From positions 17,099,780 through 17,163,779 of the forward strand of contig NC_049992.1 of assembly GCF_000003815.2 (NCBI RefSeq): a stretch of 64,000 nt of DNA, read 5' to 3'. The notes under the pieces were generated by a model that saw nothing but the letters and a program-made list of their open reading frames with translations, was not told the origin of the DNA and did not search any database. Positions 31,621-42,789 of the stretch are shown here, piece after piece. This DNA is from Branchiostoma floridae. Taxonomy: Eukaryota > Chordata > Leptocardii > Amphioxiformes > Branchiostomatidae. The position numbers and the translations under genes are program-made. Numbering within the stretch: the first letter of the stretch is position 1; each line of letters opens with the position of its first letter.

Positions 31621-31840
31621 TATTCTTCGGCATCTCTCAATAGAACTTCTTCAATTGAGTGTCGGTGATTGTAAAAATAACGAAGCGGGTCTATTGCTGT
31701 CGCCTGTACCCCACCCATCGGTATCGGGGGGTGGGGGCAGCTAGACAAGAACTGAGAGGAATTCACGTTTTGTCAGCTCAAATCAAAGAATTGCACAGTT
31801 GGACCGCTAACTGTGAATATTTCAAAGCCGAGTGATCAAA

Positions 31841-31871
31841 ATGGCTGAAGGACAAAGTGTCAGTGACAGAG
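31841..31871 (+). CDS. NLR exon 1: start codon
   Basis: A 31-bp exon encoding MAEGQSVSDR plus one base, ending at a GTAAGG donor in phase 1. The context AAAATGG has A at -3 and G at +4. It was chosen as start because its phase matches exon 2 and no ATG in exon 2 precedes the DEATH domain. Confidence 0.75.
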
Positions 31872-34800
31872 GTAAGGCTAGGGACAGGGTAGGTTAGTCC
31901 TTATATGTTACGTTTAACATTAAACCTTCACAATCATTCCAACAAATTGTTCGTATTCTTTCCTAAGAGGTAACGAGAACATCATCAGTGTACAACAGGC
32001 ATAGGACTTCCTTGAGTGAACGCAAGGTATTGTTAAATATAACTGCTGCTTGAGGAAATTGAATCAGATTGTATTTGCCATCTAAAAAGAGAGAGGGTGT
32101 TGTATTTTTAGCATGTTTTCTCAAACATCTGTTTTATGGTGCTTTGCAGGAGTTCGTAGGATCTTCTACTTCACCAAGGAAAAGGTCAGCTCGGATTGGA
32201 GGGACCTAGCCTTCCATCTTGGATTCGAGCAGGCAGATATCGACAACATCGAAGGGAAAAACCGAGATGACAAGTCCCGCTGTATGGACCTGTTGGAGGA
32301 ATGGCTGAAGTGCAACGGAGACAGAGCCACTATAGAGGTCCTGATGGAGGCTCTGTCTGAAGCAAACTTACAGAGCACTGTGGACGGGCTAAAAAGCAAA
32401 TATCCTGGTAAAAATACATTTTTCTTTCAAAAGTAAACTTGTAAATATTACGTACAATCCTGTGTTTCCAAAAAGATTTTAGAAATTTCGTTTTCATTGT
32501 GATAAGACAGAAATACTTCGAAGAAAATTAAATGAGAAACAAAGGTGCAATAGATAACTACATAAGATATGACATACATATGGCATTATTGCTATGATAT
32601 CAGTACATTTCTAATCATACATGAATATTGCCTGCCTTCTCCAGAGTTGAATGCACCACTATCGAGAAGTCAGCTGGAAAGGAAGGTGGATGGGGGTCAT
32701 TTGCCAGAAAAGAAAGGAGATAGAAATGAAGAGGATATGTCGATAGAAAGTAAGGGGTTGTTTTTTTCTTTATTTGCTGGTGTTACAACTTTAAACTCTT
32801 GAAGAAAATGGTGGCAGCAGCCAACAAAAATACGCCTTTGTATTTGCCAATACAATATAGTGCAACTCAACACCGGGGCTCTCTTTGTGCGACCGTGAAA
32901 CATGAACTACCCTGTATTCAACGGAATGTTTACTGTGCAGAGCGTGACGTGGGGCCTTTCAAAGTTCTTCATTTTTCGCCAACTAGCTTAGCGTTCTGAC
33001 AACTTGTGAAGTAAAATCGTTTTGGTCGCAAAAAACTGGAATATTTCCAGCCAGAAAAACTTAAATATATGGTGCATAGTTGCTTCTTTCTATCTCTTTT
33101 CATAAAACTCAATAAATTTGTCTCAGATTGTTTGGCATTTAATCTGACTATCATAGTTTTAAATTTTTTATATATCATGGGAATATCAGAAAAATAATTT
33201 ACAAATGAGTTTTGTTCGTCAGAAATACAGAAATTATGGCAATCAAACATTTAACTGTTATAATGTGTATTTTCAACAATGTTCTGCATTCCTAATTGTG
33301 AATTTCTGCTATCTTTTCCAGATGCGTTCCTTGGGTCCATGAGAAAGTACTACGAGTTGAGGTTAACAAAATTCAAGCCTCTGATTTGGAATGACAACTT
33401 CGCGCCCACCATCGACGATCTCTTCACAGAGTTAAATTTCTCATCGGGAAATATTAAGAGATTAGATGACCTTTTCAATTCAAATACCAGCGAGCAGTCT
33501 GTAGCACGAAGGTTCATTCTAATCGAAGCCGAACCAGGAGGGGGGAAGACAACATTTATGACCAAAGAAGCCCTAGACGCCGTCTCACAGAAAACAGAGC
33601 TGGGCAAACGGCACAACATCGTCCTGTTGATCAGACTACGGGAGGTGAGAGAGGGAGAGAGCATAGAGGAGATAGTGTGGGACCAGTGTGTTGATGAAAC
33701 AACAGAAGGTGTTGATGCACAGTCTATCAAAACGATCCTACAGAGAAACCCGTCTCGGGTGCTCTTTCTACTGGATGGGTTTGACGAGCTGCATCCAAAG
33801 GCCAAGGCAGACAGGCAGGCCATTCCCAAACTGCTGTCTGGCAAGGTGTACCCCAACAGCACGATCGTGATCACCTCCCGACCCGCAGCAGGAGTGCAGC
33901 AGTACGCCCAGCCAGACTACCGCGCAAGTATCATTGGCTTCTCCTTCAAGCATGTCATGGAATACATTGGACAATATTTCACAGTTGTTGGGAATCAAGA
34001 CCTGGCAAAGACACTTATTGGCCATCTCGAAGATGATGGTATTTTGAGAGATCTAGTCGAGAACCCGATGTTTCTGACGCTGGTATGTGTGCTGTGGGAA
34101 GAAGACCAAGCCATTGTGTCTGCCGGGACAATGACGGGACTGTATGACAACCTACAGACATGTCTGATAAAAAAGCACTGCAAGCGGGAAGGAGTGGACA
34201 TGCCAACCGACGGGATACCTTCAGACTTGGGTCGTGCATTGCTGCAGCTCGGCAAGCTAGCACTAGAGGCGCTGCTGAGGAAGGAGATCCAACTTGACAT
34301 TGCAGAAGTAGAACGAAAAAACGTGAACTGGGTGCTGCTATTGAAGCTCGGAGTGGTCTTCTCGGAGGCCACAGCGTCAAAGCTGCACCCTCGGAGACAG
34401 CTGACCTTTGCACACAAGACGATACAAGAGTACCTTGCCGGACGGTATGTCGCCTCAGTCGTGTTGAATCACGACATAATAGATCTTCTGAAGCTCACGA
34501 CCGTAAGCAATGTGCTTGAGCATAGTAACCTGCTTCAGTTCACATGTGGATCATCGGACTCACGAGCAGCACAAGCTGTGATGGAAGGGCTAGCAAATAT
34601 CAGCAGCAAGAAATACGAAGGTTTACAGGTAGAGAACGTCACAAAGTTAGACTGGCCATGGATACCAAGGCAAGAGGCTTGTAAGGGTTATAACGGTTTT
34701 GCTCGGCTATGCCTGGATATCCTGAATGAACGAATGGAGCCAGGCGTACTGCAGGCCGTCAGGAGAGCGCTGCCATTTATGGTCTCACACAACGCCATCA

Positions 34801-36885
34801 ACAGCAGGCAACATGCTGCTCTTAAATACTACATACAAAACATTCAGCCGTCGGCACAATACCTGCACAAAATGGCACTTGATATGGGTGGTCCTTCTCA
34901 GTTTGTGACGGCTCAAGTTCTCCAATTCCTGGAGCAGACTTTCCAATCCCCAACTCCAGGGCTGGTGTTAGACCTGTCTCTAAGTGGTCTATTTCTTGGC
35001 GCGCCTGAACTGACAGAAAGACTAGTCTCTGTTTTAAAACACGTTCCTGGACTGAGAAGACTGAACTTGTCACAAACGTACCAATATGCACCATCACTCC
35101 AGCCAATCATAGATGCCTTCAGCCATACGCCTATGTTAGAAGAGCTGGATTTAAGCTGGATGGATCTCGGCGATGATGAGATAGAAGTCGTGCAGGCTGG
35201 GCTGAAACGTCTTCCACATTTGGCTGTACTCCATTTCAAGGCAGATATCTACGAACAGGAGATCACCATAACAGCCGAAGGCATGTCACGCCTAGCTCAC
35301 TCCATGCGTAAGCTTACAGGACTGAGGGAACTGGATATAAGCAGTAATGCGATCGGCGACGATGGAATGGAACATCTCGCCGACGTCCTCCCCATCTTCA
35401 CCGCCATGCAGATATTGGTCCTGGCGCAAGTTGGCATGAGCATCAGAGGCTTGCGTAAACTGGTCCATGCTCTGCGATTCCTAACAGGACTGCTCAAACT
35501 GGACATTTCTGAGAATCACATAGGAGACATAGGACTGGAGTGTCTGGCAGATATCCTTCCCAGCCTCCCTGCAGTGAAGGTGTTGGAGCTCAGGAAGACA
35601 GGTATCGGCGACAAGGGGATGTCGGCTCTGGTCAGAGCTCTACCTTATCTGATGGAGTTACAGGTGTTGGACGTGAGCGAGAATCACATCGGGGACTCAG
35701 AGATTGTCGCATTGGTTCAGACACTCTGCCGGTCTAGCAGTTTGGATAAAGAACAAAACCCACTCGTAGGCTCACACGTAAAGGAACTGGACTTCAGGGA
35801 GAACATTGGGCTGACAGCAGCTGGGATTGAGAGAGTCTCACAGATCATCAGACTGCCAGCACTTACTACGCTGAGAATGTCCACATATCCGGAGGTACTC
35901 ACTCACTTGCCTGACACTGCTGCCATGGCCGTTGCCGATGCTCTACACAGACTTCCTGCATTGGAGCGGCTGCACCTGGGGTACATCTCCATGGAGCCTG
36001 CAGGGTTCCAGGCCGTGGTGCAGGCTGCTGAGGAACATCCGACACTGCGCAAGCTGTGGTGAGTACGTGTCAGGCAATAAGTAGTATGAATACTTAAAAA
36101 AAAACTGTTGCTTGTGATTCGTTGTATCTACTTTCTGTCAAGCTGTCAACAATTTATTGACTTTCAGCTATATTCTCTAAGAGGACAAAGCAGTGGAAAT
36201 GTTTACAAGTCCCGTTTCTCCAGCAAAAAGTGGTATCTAAGTGATTTTAGGCTTCCTCTATTACCATATGATATCTACAGGTACACAAAGGAGGGAGTTC
36301 CTGAGGGAGTGGACACCACCGCCAGCTGCTTGACATGGTCCAGGACACTGAAAAGGTAAATAGACTTTATGTATTTATCCATAAAGAGGATTATTACACT
36401 TGAATGCCTGTTTTCCTACGGATTACTACATGTTAGTTCTTTTTATTTGAAAATCAGGCAATGGGAAATGATTAATGATGCCGCAAGTGAAAAACTGCAT
36501 GTGGGAAAATATTATTTGAACATGAATCTATACATCTAGAATCAGGTAATCCACATTTGTGGTGTATGTTTGTTTCGACAAATTATCGCTTCTTAGTGGT
36601 TTAACTCTGAAGCATTCGACATGTTTATTGGGAACTTCATTGTTAGGAATGATATATGATATACACATGTATTTCTACACATGACGGTATGTCTGTTGAA
36701 TCTGACTTTAAAGACAGGCTCTACATGTGGATGTGTGTTCTACCATATACAGGTACAGCTGGCAGAAGGTTCCAGAATGGATGAACGACCCAAAGGCCAT
36801 ATTCCAAATGATAGCAGGGGCTGCGACGACCTTAATGTCTGCCGACTTTCACGTTTTTGGAACGAATGTGTTTCGTCCCAAATAA
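31841..36885 (+). CDS. NLR-type innate immune receptor: DEATH-NACHT-LRR
   Basis: Six exons: 31841-31871, 32150-32407, 32645-32749, 33322-36058, 36281-36355 and 36753-36885. All junctions are GT-AG and in frame, giving 1112 residues from an ATG in good context (AAAATGG) to TAA. Residues about 12-96 form a DEATH-fold domain. Residues 98-131 are a charged linker. The NACHT NTPase occupies roughly 195-420, with Walker A AEPGGGKTTF (200-209 region), Walker B LFLLDGFDEL (278-287) and sensor TIVITSRP (311-318). Ribonuclease-inhibitor-type LRRs run from about 677 to 1043. A 69-residue non-repeat C-terminus follows. Inferred role: cytosolic danger or pathogen sensor that oligomerises with ATP and recruits DEATH-domain partners. 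Amphioxus genomes are known for large NLR expansions. The first Walker A Gly is Ala here. Confidence 0.93.
32150..32407 (+). CDS. NLR exon 2: DEATH domain
   Basis: The whole domain is in one phase 1-1 exon, acceptor GCTTTGCAG, donor GTAAAA. Hallmarks: SSDWRDLAFHLGF (helix 1-2), ADIDNIEGKN, a CMDLLEEWLK helix with Trp, and ATIEVLMEAL. This layout is typical for DEATH domains of the ankyrin/UNC5/NLR type. Confidence 0.88.
32645..32749 (+). CDS. NLR exon 3: charged linker
   Basis: A 105-bp exon, phase 1-1, acceptor TTCTCCAG, donor GTAAGG, encoding a Lys/Glu-rich linker (PEKKGDRNEED) without a domain. Skipping it would keep the frame, so an isoform without the linker is possible. Confidence 0.75.
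32815..33055. repeat. ~240-bp module, copy 2, in NLR intron 3
   Basis: Diverged copy of 31375-31620 in the same orientation, ending about 270 bp before the NACHT exon. Confidence 0.7.
33322..36058 (+). CDS. NLR exon 4: NACHT and LRR region
   Basis: A 2737-bp exon, acceptor ATCTTTTCCAG. It holds the complete NTPase and all recognisable LRRs; repeats follow the L..LDIS.N.IGD.G...LA pattern, clearest at LRELDISSNAIGDDG, LKLDISENHIGDIG and LQVLDVSENHIGDSE. Exon-internal reading would stop at TGA four bases past the splice site, but GTG|GTGAGTACG is a near-consensus donor and the following exons continue in phase. Confidence 0.95.
36281..36355 (+). CDS. NLR exon 5: C-terminal extension
   Basis: A 75-bp exon between ATCTACAG and GTAAAT, phase 2-2, encoding YTKEGVPEGVDTTASC and following residues. 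It has no known domain. Confidence 0.75.
36753..36885 (+). CDS. NLR exon 6: terminal exon
   Basis: It starts after CATATACAG, phase 2, and encodes 43 residues including WQKVPEWMNDPKAIFQMIAG, ending NVFRPK and TAA. Exons 5 and 6 both begin with GTAC, so each junction restores an aromatic Trp/Arg-Tyr pair. Confidence 0.75.
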
Positions 36886-37063
36886 GGGATGATTATATCC
36901 TTTTTGTATCGTCACCATGAATTGCAAAATCATACCCGACGGCCATTGTATTTACAGTAATGTAACCAAAAGTTCATACCAACCACTAATTTCTGATCAA
37001 CCATAATATACTACGTTTACTATTGTTGGTTTTGAATCTTCTTTGAATGTATATGTAGTAGAT

Positions 37064-37069
37064 AATAAA
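37064..37069 (+). terminator. Candidate polyadenylation signal of the NLR gene
   Basis: AATAAA about 180 bp after the stop codon, followed within 10 bp by a GT-containing stretch. A second AATAAA lies at about 37191. Confidence 0.45.
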
Positions 37070-37225
37070 TTGTCTAACGTTCTGCATAATGAGTGGAATC
37101 TGTCATGTCAGCGCATACGTAGCGTTTTGCTGATCCCCTGAATATTCAAAGCTCAAAAATTGTGGCAATTGTTTGAAATAACTGAAGAATAATAAACGAC
37201 TAATCTAAATCTATTTCTACTTAAG

Positions 37226-37310
37226 CTGTTTGATGGGTTTTACTTCTTTTCCGTATGCAGTAGGAGATGAATTGTCCAACATTTTCATATATAAAGGGGT
37301 TGGACGACTT
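37226..37310 (-). mobile_element. LINE ORF2 C-terminal fragment, inverted
   Basis: Reverse complement of 20742-20826 with few changes (GTCCAACATTTTCATATATA, CCGTATGCAGTAG). It sits 340 bp downstream of the NLR stop. Confidence 0.7.
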
Positions 37311-40122
37311 ACTAGTAAGCAAGAAGATTGATTTTTGTTGGTCGGTAAGGTGATAAAAGCTTGGGAAAGTTTTGCAGATTTTTTGCAGATTTTTAAGGAA
37401 AAGTTTGTTTCTTTCGGAACTGTAATGTGAACATTGACAAATGAAATGTAGTTCATCTTCTACTGCTTTACCTGAACAATATTTACATGTTCTCTCGTCA
37501 ACGGACAGTTTTAAAATGAAAACTATCTATTCACAAACACTTCGAAACGTTGTACGGCAAAAATGCAACTCCTGTTACGCATCAAACAACCAATGGTTTT
37601 CACATGCAAATCAAAAATATATACATACCAATATGTTTAGGGATCAATACATGGTACATGTAGTAGCTAAATTACTAGCCACCTGAATAATGACAGACTA
37701 TCTCCACCTCTTACACTACTGTAGATGCCAGCCTTAGGCTTGACAATTCCAAAATAAATAAATGCTTTTGAAGTTGTTGCTGATGGGGTTACTAGCCCCT
37801 ATCAGTGTTAACTATTGTTTTATGCAACCATAAAATAAGGCCAAGGGCATGTTGATTTGATTGTATTTGGGGCCTTTTTGGTGGTCATCTTTTACCACCC
37901 TTATTGGTAGATAAATAAGCTCAACGCTTTTCCTGTATTACAAACTAGGCTTGACGTCTAAATTTGGCAACCATTCAAGGTGATTATGACAATTAACAGG
38001 AAACCACTATTAATCACAAATTTTCAAGGAAACATTGACATAATGACAACTTGTTTTGTTGGTAAGATAGCTTGTATATCATGTTTCATGCTTGTGAATG
38101 GTCTCAGTTAAGTAAATCAAAGTAAAGTAGTTTCGAAAATTCAAAACCCTTTGCGAGCCTTTCTCGATCTCCCCATTCTAAAAAAGACCGAAATTTGGCA
38201 ATTTGACGGTCGTCTTTGCCACTTTCTAGTCGCGGCCGGGAGCGGTACTGCAGGTGAGGCTCTAGAAGGCCCTTCCGACTTATAAAATTGCACAAATGCA
38301 CACGATACTAAACTTAAAGCTATTGAACACTTTCCCAAACAGGTCTAGACGTCTTCACATAAATTAAGACAGACATTCATGACTTTTAAAGACACAAATT
38401 GACGCAAAAAGACCGCTTGTTAGGCACCGTATAAGGAACCAATATGAGACCTTGTCTACCTGTTGAAGCTCCTACATTCATACGTTCTGAGGCAATTAAG
38501 GATATGTGTGATCTCCATATACTTTCCTTTGTCAACTTTGGCCTTTTACTATCTATATGACAAACTTCTCATGACATTAGACGACAAAACGATATAAGTA
38601 GTACAACCTGTAACGCTTCTTCTGGCATTCATCCACATAGCCACTATAGCAAAGGTCCATCCACAGCTTCTTGATTGATGCTTTCCACAAACAAACAAAC
38701 AAACAAACAAACAAACAAACAAACAAACAACACTCACACATGGGTGCCTACAGACAGACGGACATAGAAATATAATCACATTCACAATTAACAAACCCAA
38801 AACGACACGAAAAATATAACCTACTTGGGAAAGGTAATAATAGAATTTGATTTGATATGAATAAAAGATAGATTAAGGAAATCTGAGAACCGTTATCATA
38901 TCGAAGTGCTATTTTAAGCTACAGGATTCTGTCCTTATATGTTAAATCTCCAAGCAACAGTTCCGATTTTCCCTCCCGTCATCTGCTTGGCTATTTACCG
39001 CTGTACGGTGCGGCGATACTTTTAGCCGTTAGGCGGCGCTTCTAAGCCGTGTGCAGGATGCACCCATGGAATCTCCATGATGCACCTGGCCGTCTTAGCA
39101 ACCTTAACGTTGATTGGTCCAGATCGTGGTGACGAAATGACTTGTCCAAATAAGTAAAACGTCCGTATGCAATATTTTATGTATGCAATGTGATACCTAC
39201 ATGTTCGTAATTGCTTGATTATCCGATAACTTTTTGTAGTAAAATTCATCTAAAATATCACTATTAAACACAGAGATGAACTTTTAAAAACAAAATCATA
39301 CAAATCTCTCTTCAATTCTCTCCATTTTTATTCCATTTTATCCCATGACAGTTAAAGTTACCTGCAACACCATGTACATCTTAGTCACAATCACACTCAA
39401 AATTGAGTCAAATAACATTATAAAGTATACTAACGAATTGATGAAGTTTCACCAAATTATAAGTTAGCATGAATGTTTATCCCAATGAAAACCAGGCTTA
39501 TTCTAGTAACAGAAAATCAACATTACAAACATATGTACATATATTTGATATCGAATCTCTTTCAATGTTCCATCAAATATTTCACAATTCATAATCTTTT
39601 ATATTACTCCAAGGCACTTTCAAGGCATCATTTTGCTTTTAACATATTCACCAATTAAAGCAACAAACCAATATACTTATACTTCAACCTCCATAGTATA
39701 GTAGAAAACTAGTAAAGCTCTCCCTAGGAACCATTGTCTGATGCAACTTTCCAAATCTTCTTTCTACTTAAAACTCACCTATGCAGACCAAAGAGTTAGA
39801 TGGGCAATAAACTAACACAGATGTAAATGATAAAGATGCAAAATAAGTGTTTAGGGGAAAGAATGGCAAATGCAGTCTTTGGAAATTGTTTTCAATACAA
39901 GCTTTGTATCTATTGAAAAACATATACCTGTTAAAAAAAGTTGAAATGGTGGTAGATGAAGCTGATTTTGTTACGATATATTTCAGCAACAAATCTAGAA
40001 CTAACATCAACTGTCATAATTCCACAAGGTGCCATGATAGTGTCACTACATCACAGAAAAATGTTGTTAAAGAGGTCTTTTCAAGATTGTCTTGAACACC
40101 TAAATATCTTAAAGTGTATACA
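37311..40122. other. Intergenic, no gene recognised
   Basis: Mostly AT-rich. An (AAAC)n run lies at 38689-38729. A short ATG frame at 39078-39158 is hydrophobic at its start but ends after 26 codons. A GC-richer segment at 38200-38300 contains a donor-like GCAG|GTGAGG without a partner exon. Confidence 0.45.
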
Positions 40123-40341
40123 TAACGCTGGTTCACCTTTATCCGTGGGGTAATCTTTATCCGTTGTTTTTCAAAACAGCGCATTTAGGGATATCAAGTC
40201 GACAGACGGTTGTTTCAAATTGGAATATTTAAAAAACATAGCAGCTTGAACTCACATTTCGTCGACATTATAGCCCTAAATACCCTGCTTTTGAAAACAA
40301 CGAATATAGGTTACCCCGCGAATAAAGGTGAACTAGCGTTA
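40123..40341. mobile_element. MITE with TAACGCTGGTTCACC ends, copy 1
   Basis: Ends TAACGCTGGTTCACCTTTAT and, inverted, ATAAAGGTGAACTAGCGTTA; internal TTTAGGGATATCAAGTCGAC is matched by a diverged inverted copy. Same family as 40512-40739 and 60985-61202. Confidence 0.8.
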
Positions 40342-40511
40342 CCTCAGGATTACTGATGCTGCATTTGTACATCTCTTCAAATTCACTTATTTTTCTCATG
40401 TGGTAGAATCATGGCACCCAGTGGAAATATGAGAGTTGATGTTAGTAGTAGGGTTATAAATGATGAATAAAAAACAAACTATGATTCAAAAGACTGAGAT
40501 GATTTGGAGGG

Positions 40512-40739
40512 TAACGCTGGTTCTCCTTTACCTGAGGGTGACCTATATCTGTTGTTTGTAAAAAAAAAAGCGTATTTAGGGATATGAAGTCGACGGACGG
40601 TGGTTTCAAATCGGAACATTTTGAAAGTAGTGCAAATTTGAAATCGCAGACCGCAGATTTGATACTCCTAAATTTGCTGTAACAGTTTTAAAAAACAACA
40701 GATAAAGGTCACCCTGCGGATAAAGGTGAACTAGCGTTA
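40512..40739. mobile_element. MITE with TAACGCTGGTTCACC ends, copy 2
   Basis: Same ends and internal GGGATATGAAGTCGACGGAC. It lies 170 bp from copy 1 in the same orientation. Confidence 0.8.
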
Positions 40740-42104
40740 TACCAATATGCAACAAAATAGGTAAAAGACTACGGAAAAATAAAGTCTGGATGAGGCAACA
40801 AGGATATCAGCCACTCTATCTCTCATGCTTGTACAGAAATGTACCAAATAACTGGCAGTGGTAAACTTCCGCATAGGGCAACCACAAAGTCACAATTTGC
40901 AGGAAATGCAGGCACTGATACATGTATAAATGTAATTCCTGACATTAGAAGAATCTTGTAAAACAATAACACACTACTGTCTTGACAAGAAGATTAAACA
41001 ATGTTTACAGAATCAACCTTCAATATGAACATGATTGAAATTCATTTTCATGTACTAGACAATATCCAAAATATCTGATGTTTGCATCATCTAATTCGTT
41101 ACTATGTCAACTATGCACTATTCAAATACACCTATATAGAAAAGAAGGAATATACCGATAATCTCTATATATGAACAATCATGTACACCCAAGAATATAT
41201 CTTCTCATTTGTTAGTATGCACTTAATAATACTGCATAGTACCGAAGTCCTTTAGTATTAACCCATGACTTATGTATTACTTCAAAAGTCAATATGATCA
41301 AATAAAAGGCTCATCGGTACTGTGTTACCACAACAAAGAACCAGCATTCATTAGTCTTTTATTATATGGATTAGGCCACACTGACTAATGTGCAAGGGAA
41401 AAAATCAGCAAAAAATGCTTCTAAACCACAAACATCCAGTCCATAATTTCTTTCACAGGGCTGGTTTGTCTTATGTTCAGCTCTAGTATGATCTCTAGTA
41501 AGATGCAATTGTCGCTTTTTCAACAGTGCTTTTTATCCTCAGTTTTGTTTAAAGAGGAGAACAAGGTCCTGTGGTCCATTCTGACTGACTAGTGATGCTA
41601 CTGGGTCACATGTGGCCACTGTTTGTTTTGGAGCGTGCGCGCGGATGTCATTTATAAAACTAAGTCAGTGTGGCCTATTGTATGTGCAAAAACCTGACAG
41701 TCAGACATTATTGAAGGCACTCAATGGTATAAGAGAAGAGGTACTAGCTAATTGTAGGAAATACCTTGATCAAGTTTCTTTGCAACATGAGGTTCCCTTC
41801 AACATTACAGCTGGGTACAGCATTCTGTTTTGGAAGAAGTTAATCCTCTTTTATATTCTGTTTTTCAATTTCTGTATTTGAGGTTCAGTGAGAATCTGTG
41901 ATCAATTTGGTTCAAAATTCATTATGATAATGTATGACATGAGTTACACCCCTATATTCCAATGAGTAAACCCATATGTTCTGACACCCTCTGACCCTAA
42001 CAGTAACTGCTAAACCTAACCTAACTCTAACCCTAATCCTAACTTAACCGCTAAACCCTTACCAAAACATACTGTAGAGGTGTCAGAATGTATGGGTTAA
42101 AGCT
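40740..42104. other. Intergenic, no gene recognised
   Basis: An 89-residue open frame at 41612-41881 has no domain or splice support. A degenerate CTAACCCTAA-like stretch lies at 41994-42060 within an inverted pair (CAGAATG/GTTCTGACACC on either side). Confidence 0.45.
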
Positions 42105-42465
42105 GTGTACCTAAATAAAGTTTAGGTACAGGTACACGGGGTTAGGTACAGGTCCGGATCTGATAATGTGCGTTAACTAGTTTGACCAATTATCTGTAAG
42201 TTATAAATGTAACCAACTAACTTTTATAGTAATAAATTGCCATCTTTGAATGAAGAATTACATTTTGAGCCTGAAAACAAAGTTTCCTTAATTTTCAACT
42301 GCAAGATTGTCACAATTGTCATCGTTGATTCTGGATTTACCTATGTAGTCTTTACTAGTGCTTTCGACAGTTTAGGTACAGGTACACAGATGTTTAGGTC
42401 CGGATCTGTACCTAAACAATTTTACAGGTACCGTACAGGTACAGGTATTTAGGTACACAGCCCTA
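42105..42465. repeat. Cluster of TTTAGGTACAGGTAC repeats
   Basis: Repeated GTTTAGGTACAGGTACAC and GGTCCGGATCTG units occur at 42119-42170 and 42372-42460, partly inverted. This lies directly 3-prime of the KDEL gene and would fall in its 3-prime UTR if transcription extends this far. Confidence 0.6.
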
Positions 42466-42544
42466 GTATGGGTGTTGGAATATAGGGGCTTTGGAACATG
42501 GCGTACGGGAACAAAGGGGTGTCATCACGTAGAATGTTGTCCAT

Positions 42545-42789
42545 TTACAGCTCATCCTTGGTCTTTGCGTCTTGTCCGTAGTCGTAAACGTACTGGTGTT
42601 CCGCCGTGATCCGAGGCGTGGCCACGACTGGCCCCTTGGTCTCGTACGTCCACACCACGCGGCCGGTCTCACGGTCCACGCAGAAGACGGGACCGCTGAT
42701 GGAGCCGATGTACACGCGGCCGTGTTTGTCCAACCTCGGGCTGGACCAGACCTCCTCGCCCGCGGGAAACTTCCACACAATGGCGCCGT
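42545..42789 (-). CDS. Fusion gene terminal exon: last blades and KDEL
   Basis: It encodes GAIVWKFPAGEEVWSSPRL, GRVYIGSISG and GRVVWTYETKG, a closing strand, and the final residues AKTKDEL followed by TAA. KDEL at the very C-terminus is the classical ER retrieval signal. The intron before this exon is about 4.9 kb and full of tandem repeats. Confidence 0.92.

Noticed and set aside
33350..35902. Minus-strand frames of 60-174 codons across the NLR exon
   Set aside because: Antisense shadows of the NACHT-LRR coding exon.
36059..36062. TGA as the true end of the NLR protein
   Set aside because: It lies in a consensus GTGAGT donor and two downstream exons continue in phase with good acceptors. 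Intron retention could still use it.
39078..39158. Short frame starting with a hydrophobic MHLAVLATLTLIG segment as a signal-peptide exon
   Set aside because: It stops after 26 codons, has no donor in a suitable phase and no partner exon.
41612..41881. 89-codon plus-strand frame
   Set aside because: No domain and no splice or promoter support in AT-rich intergenic DNA.
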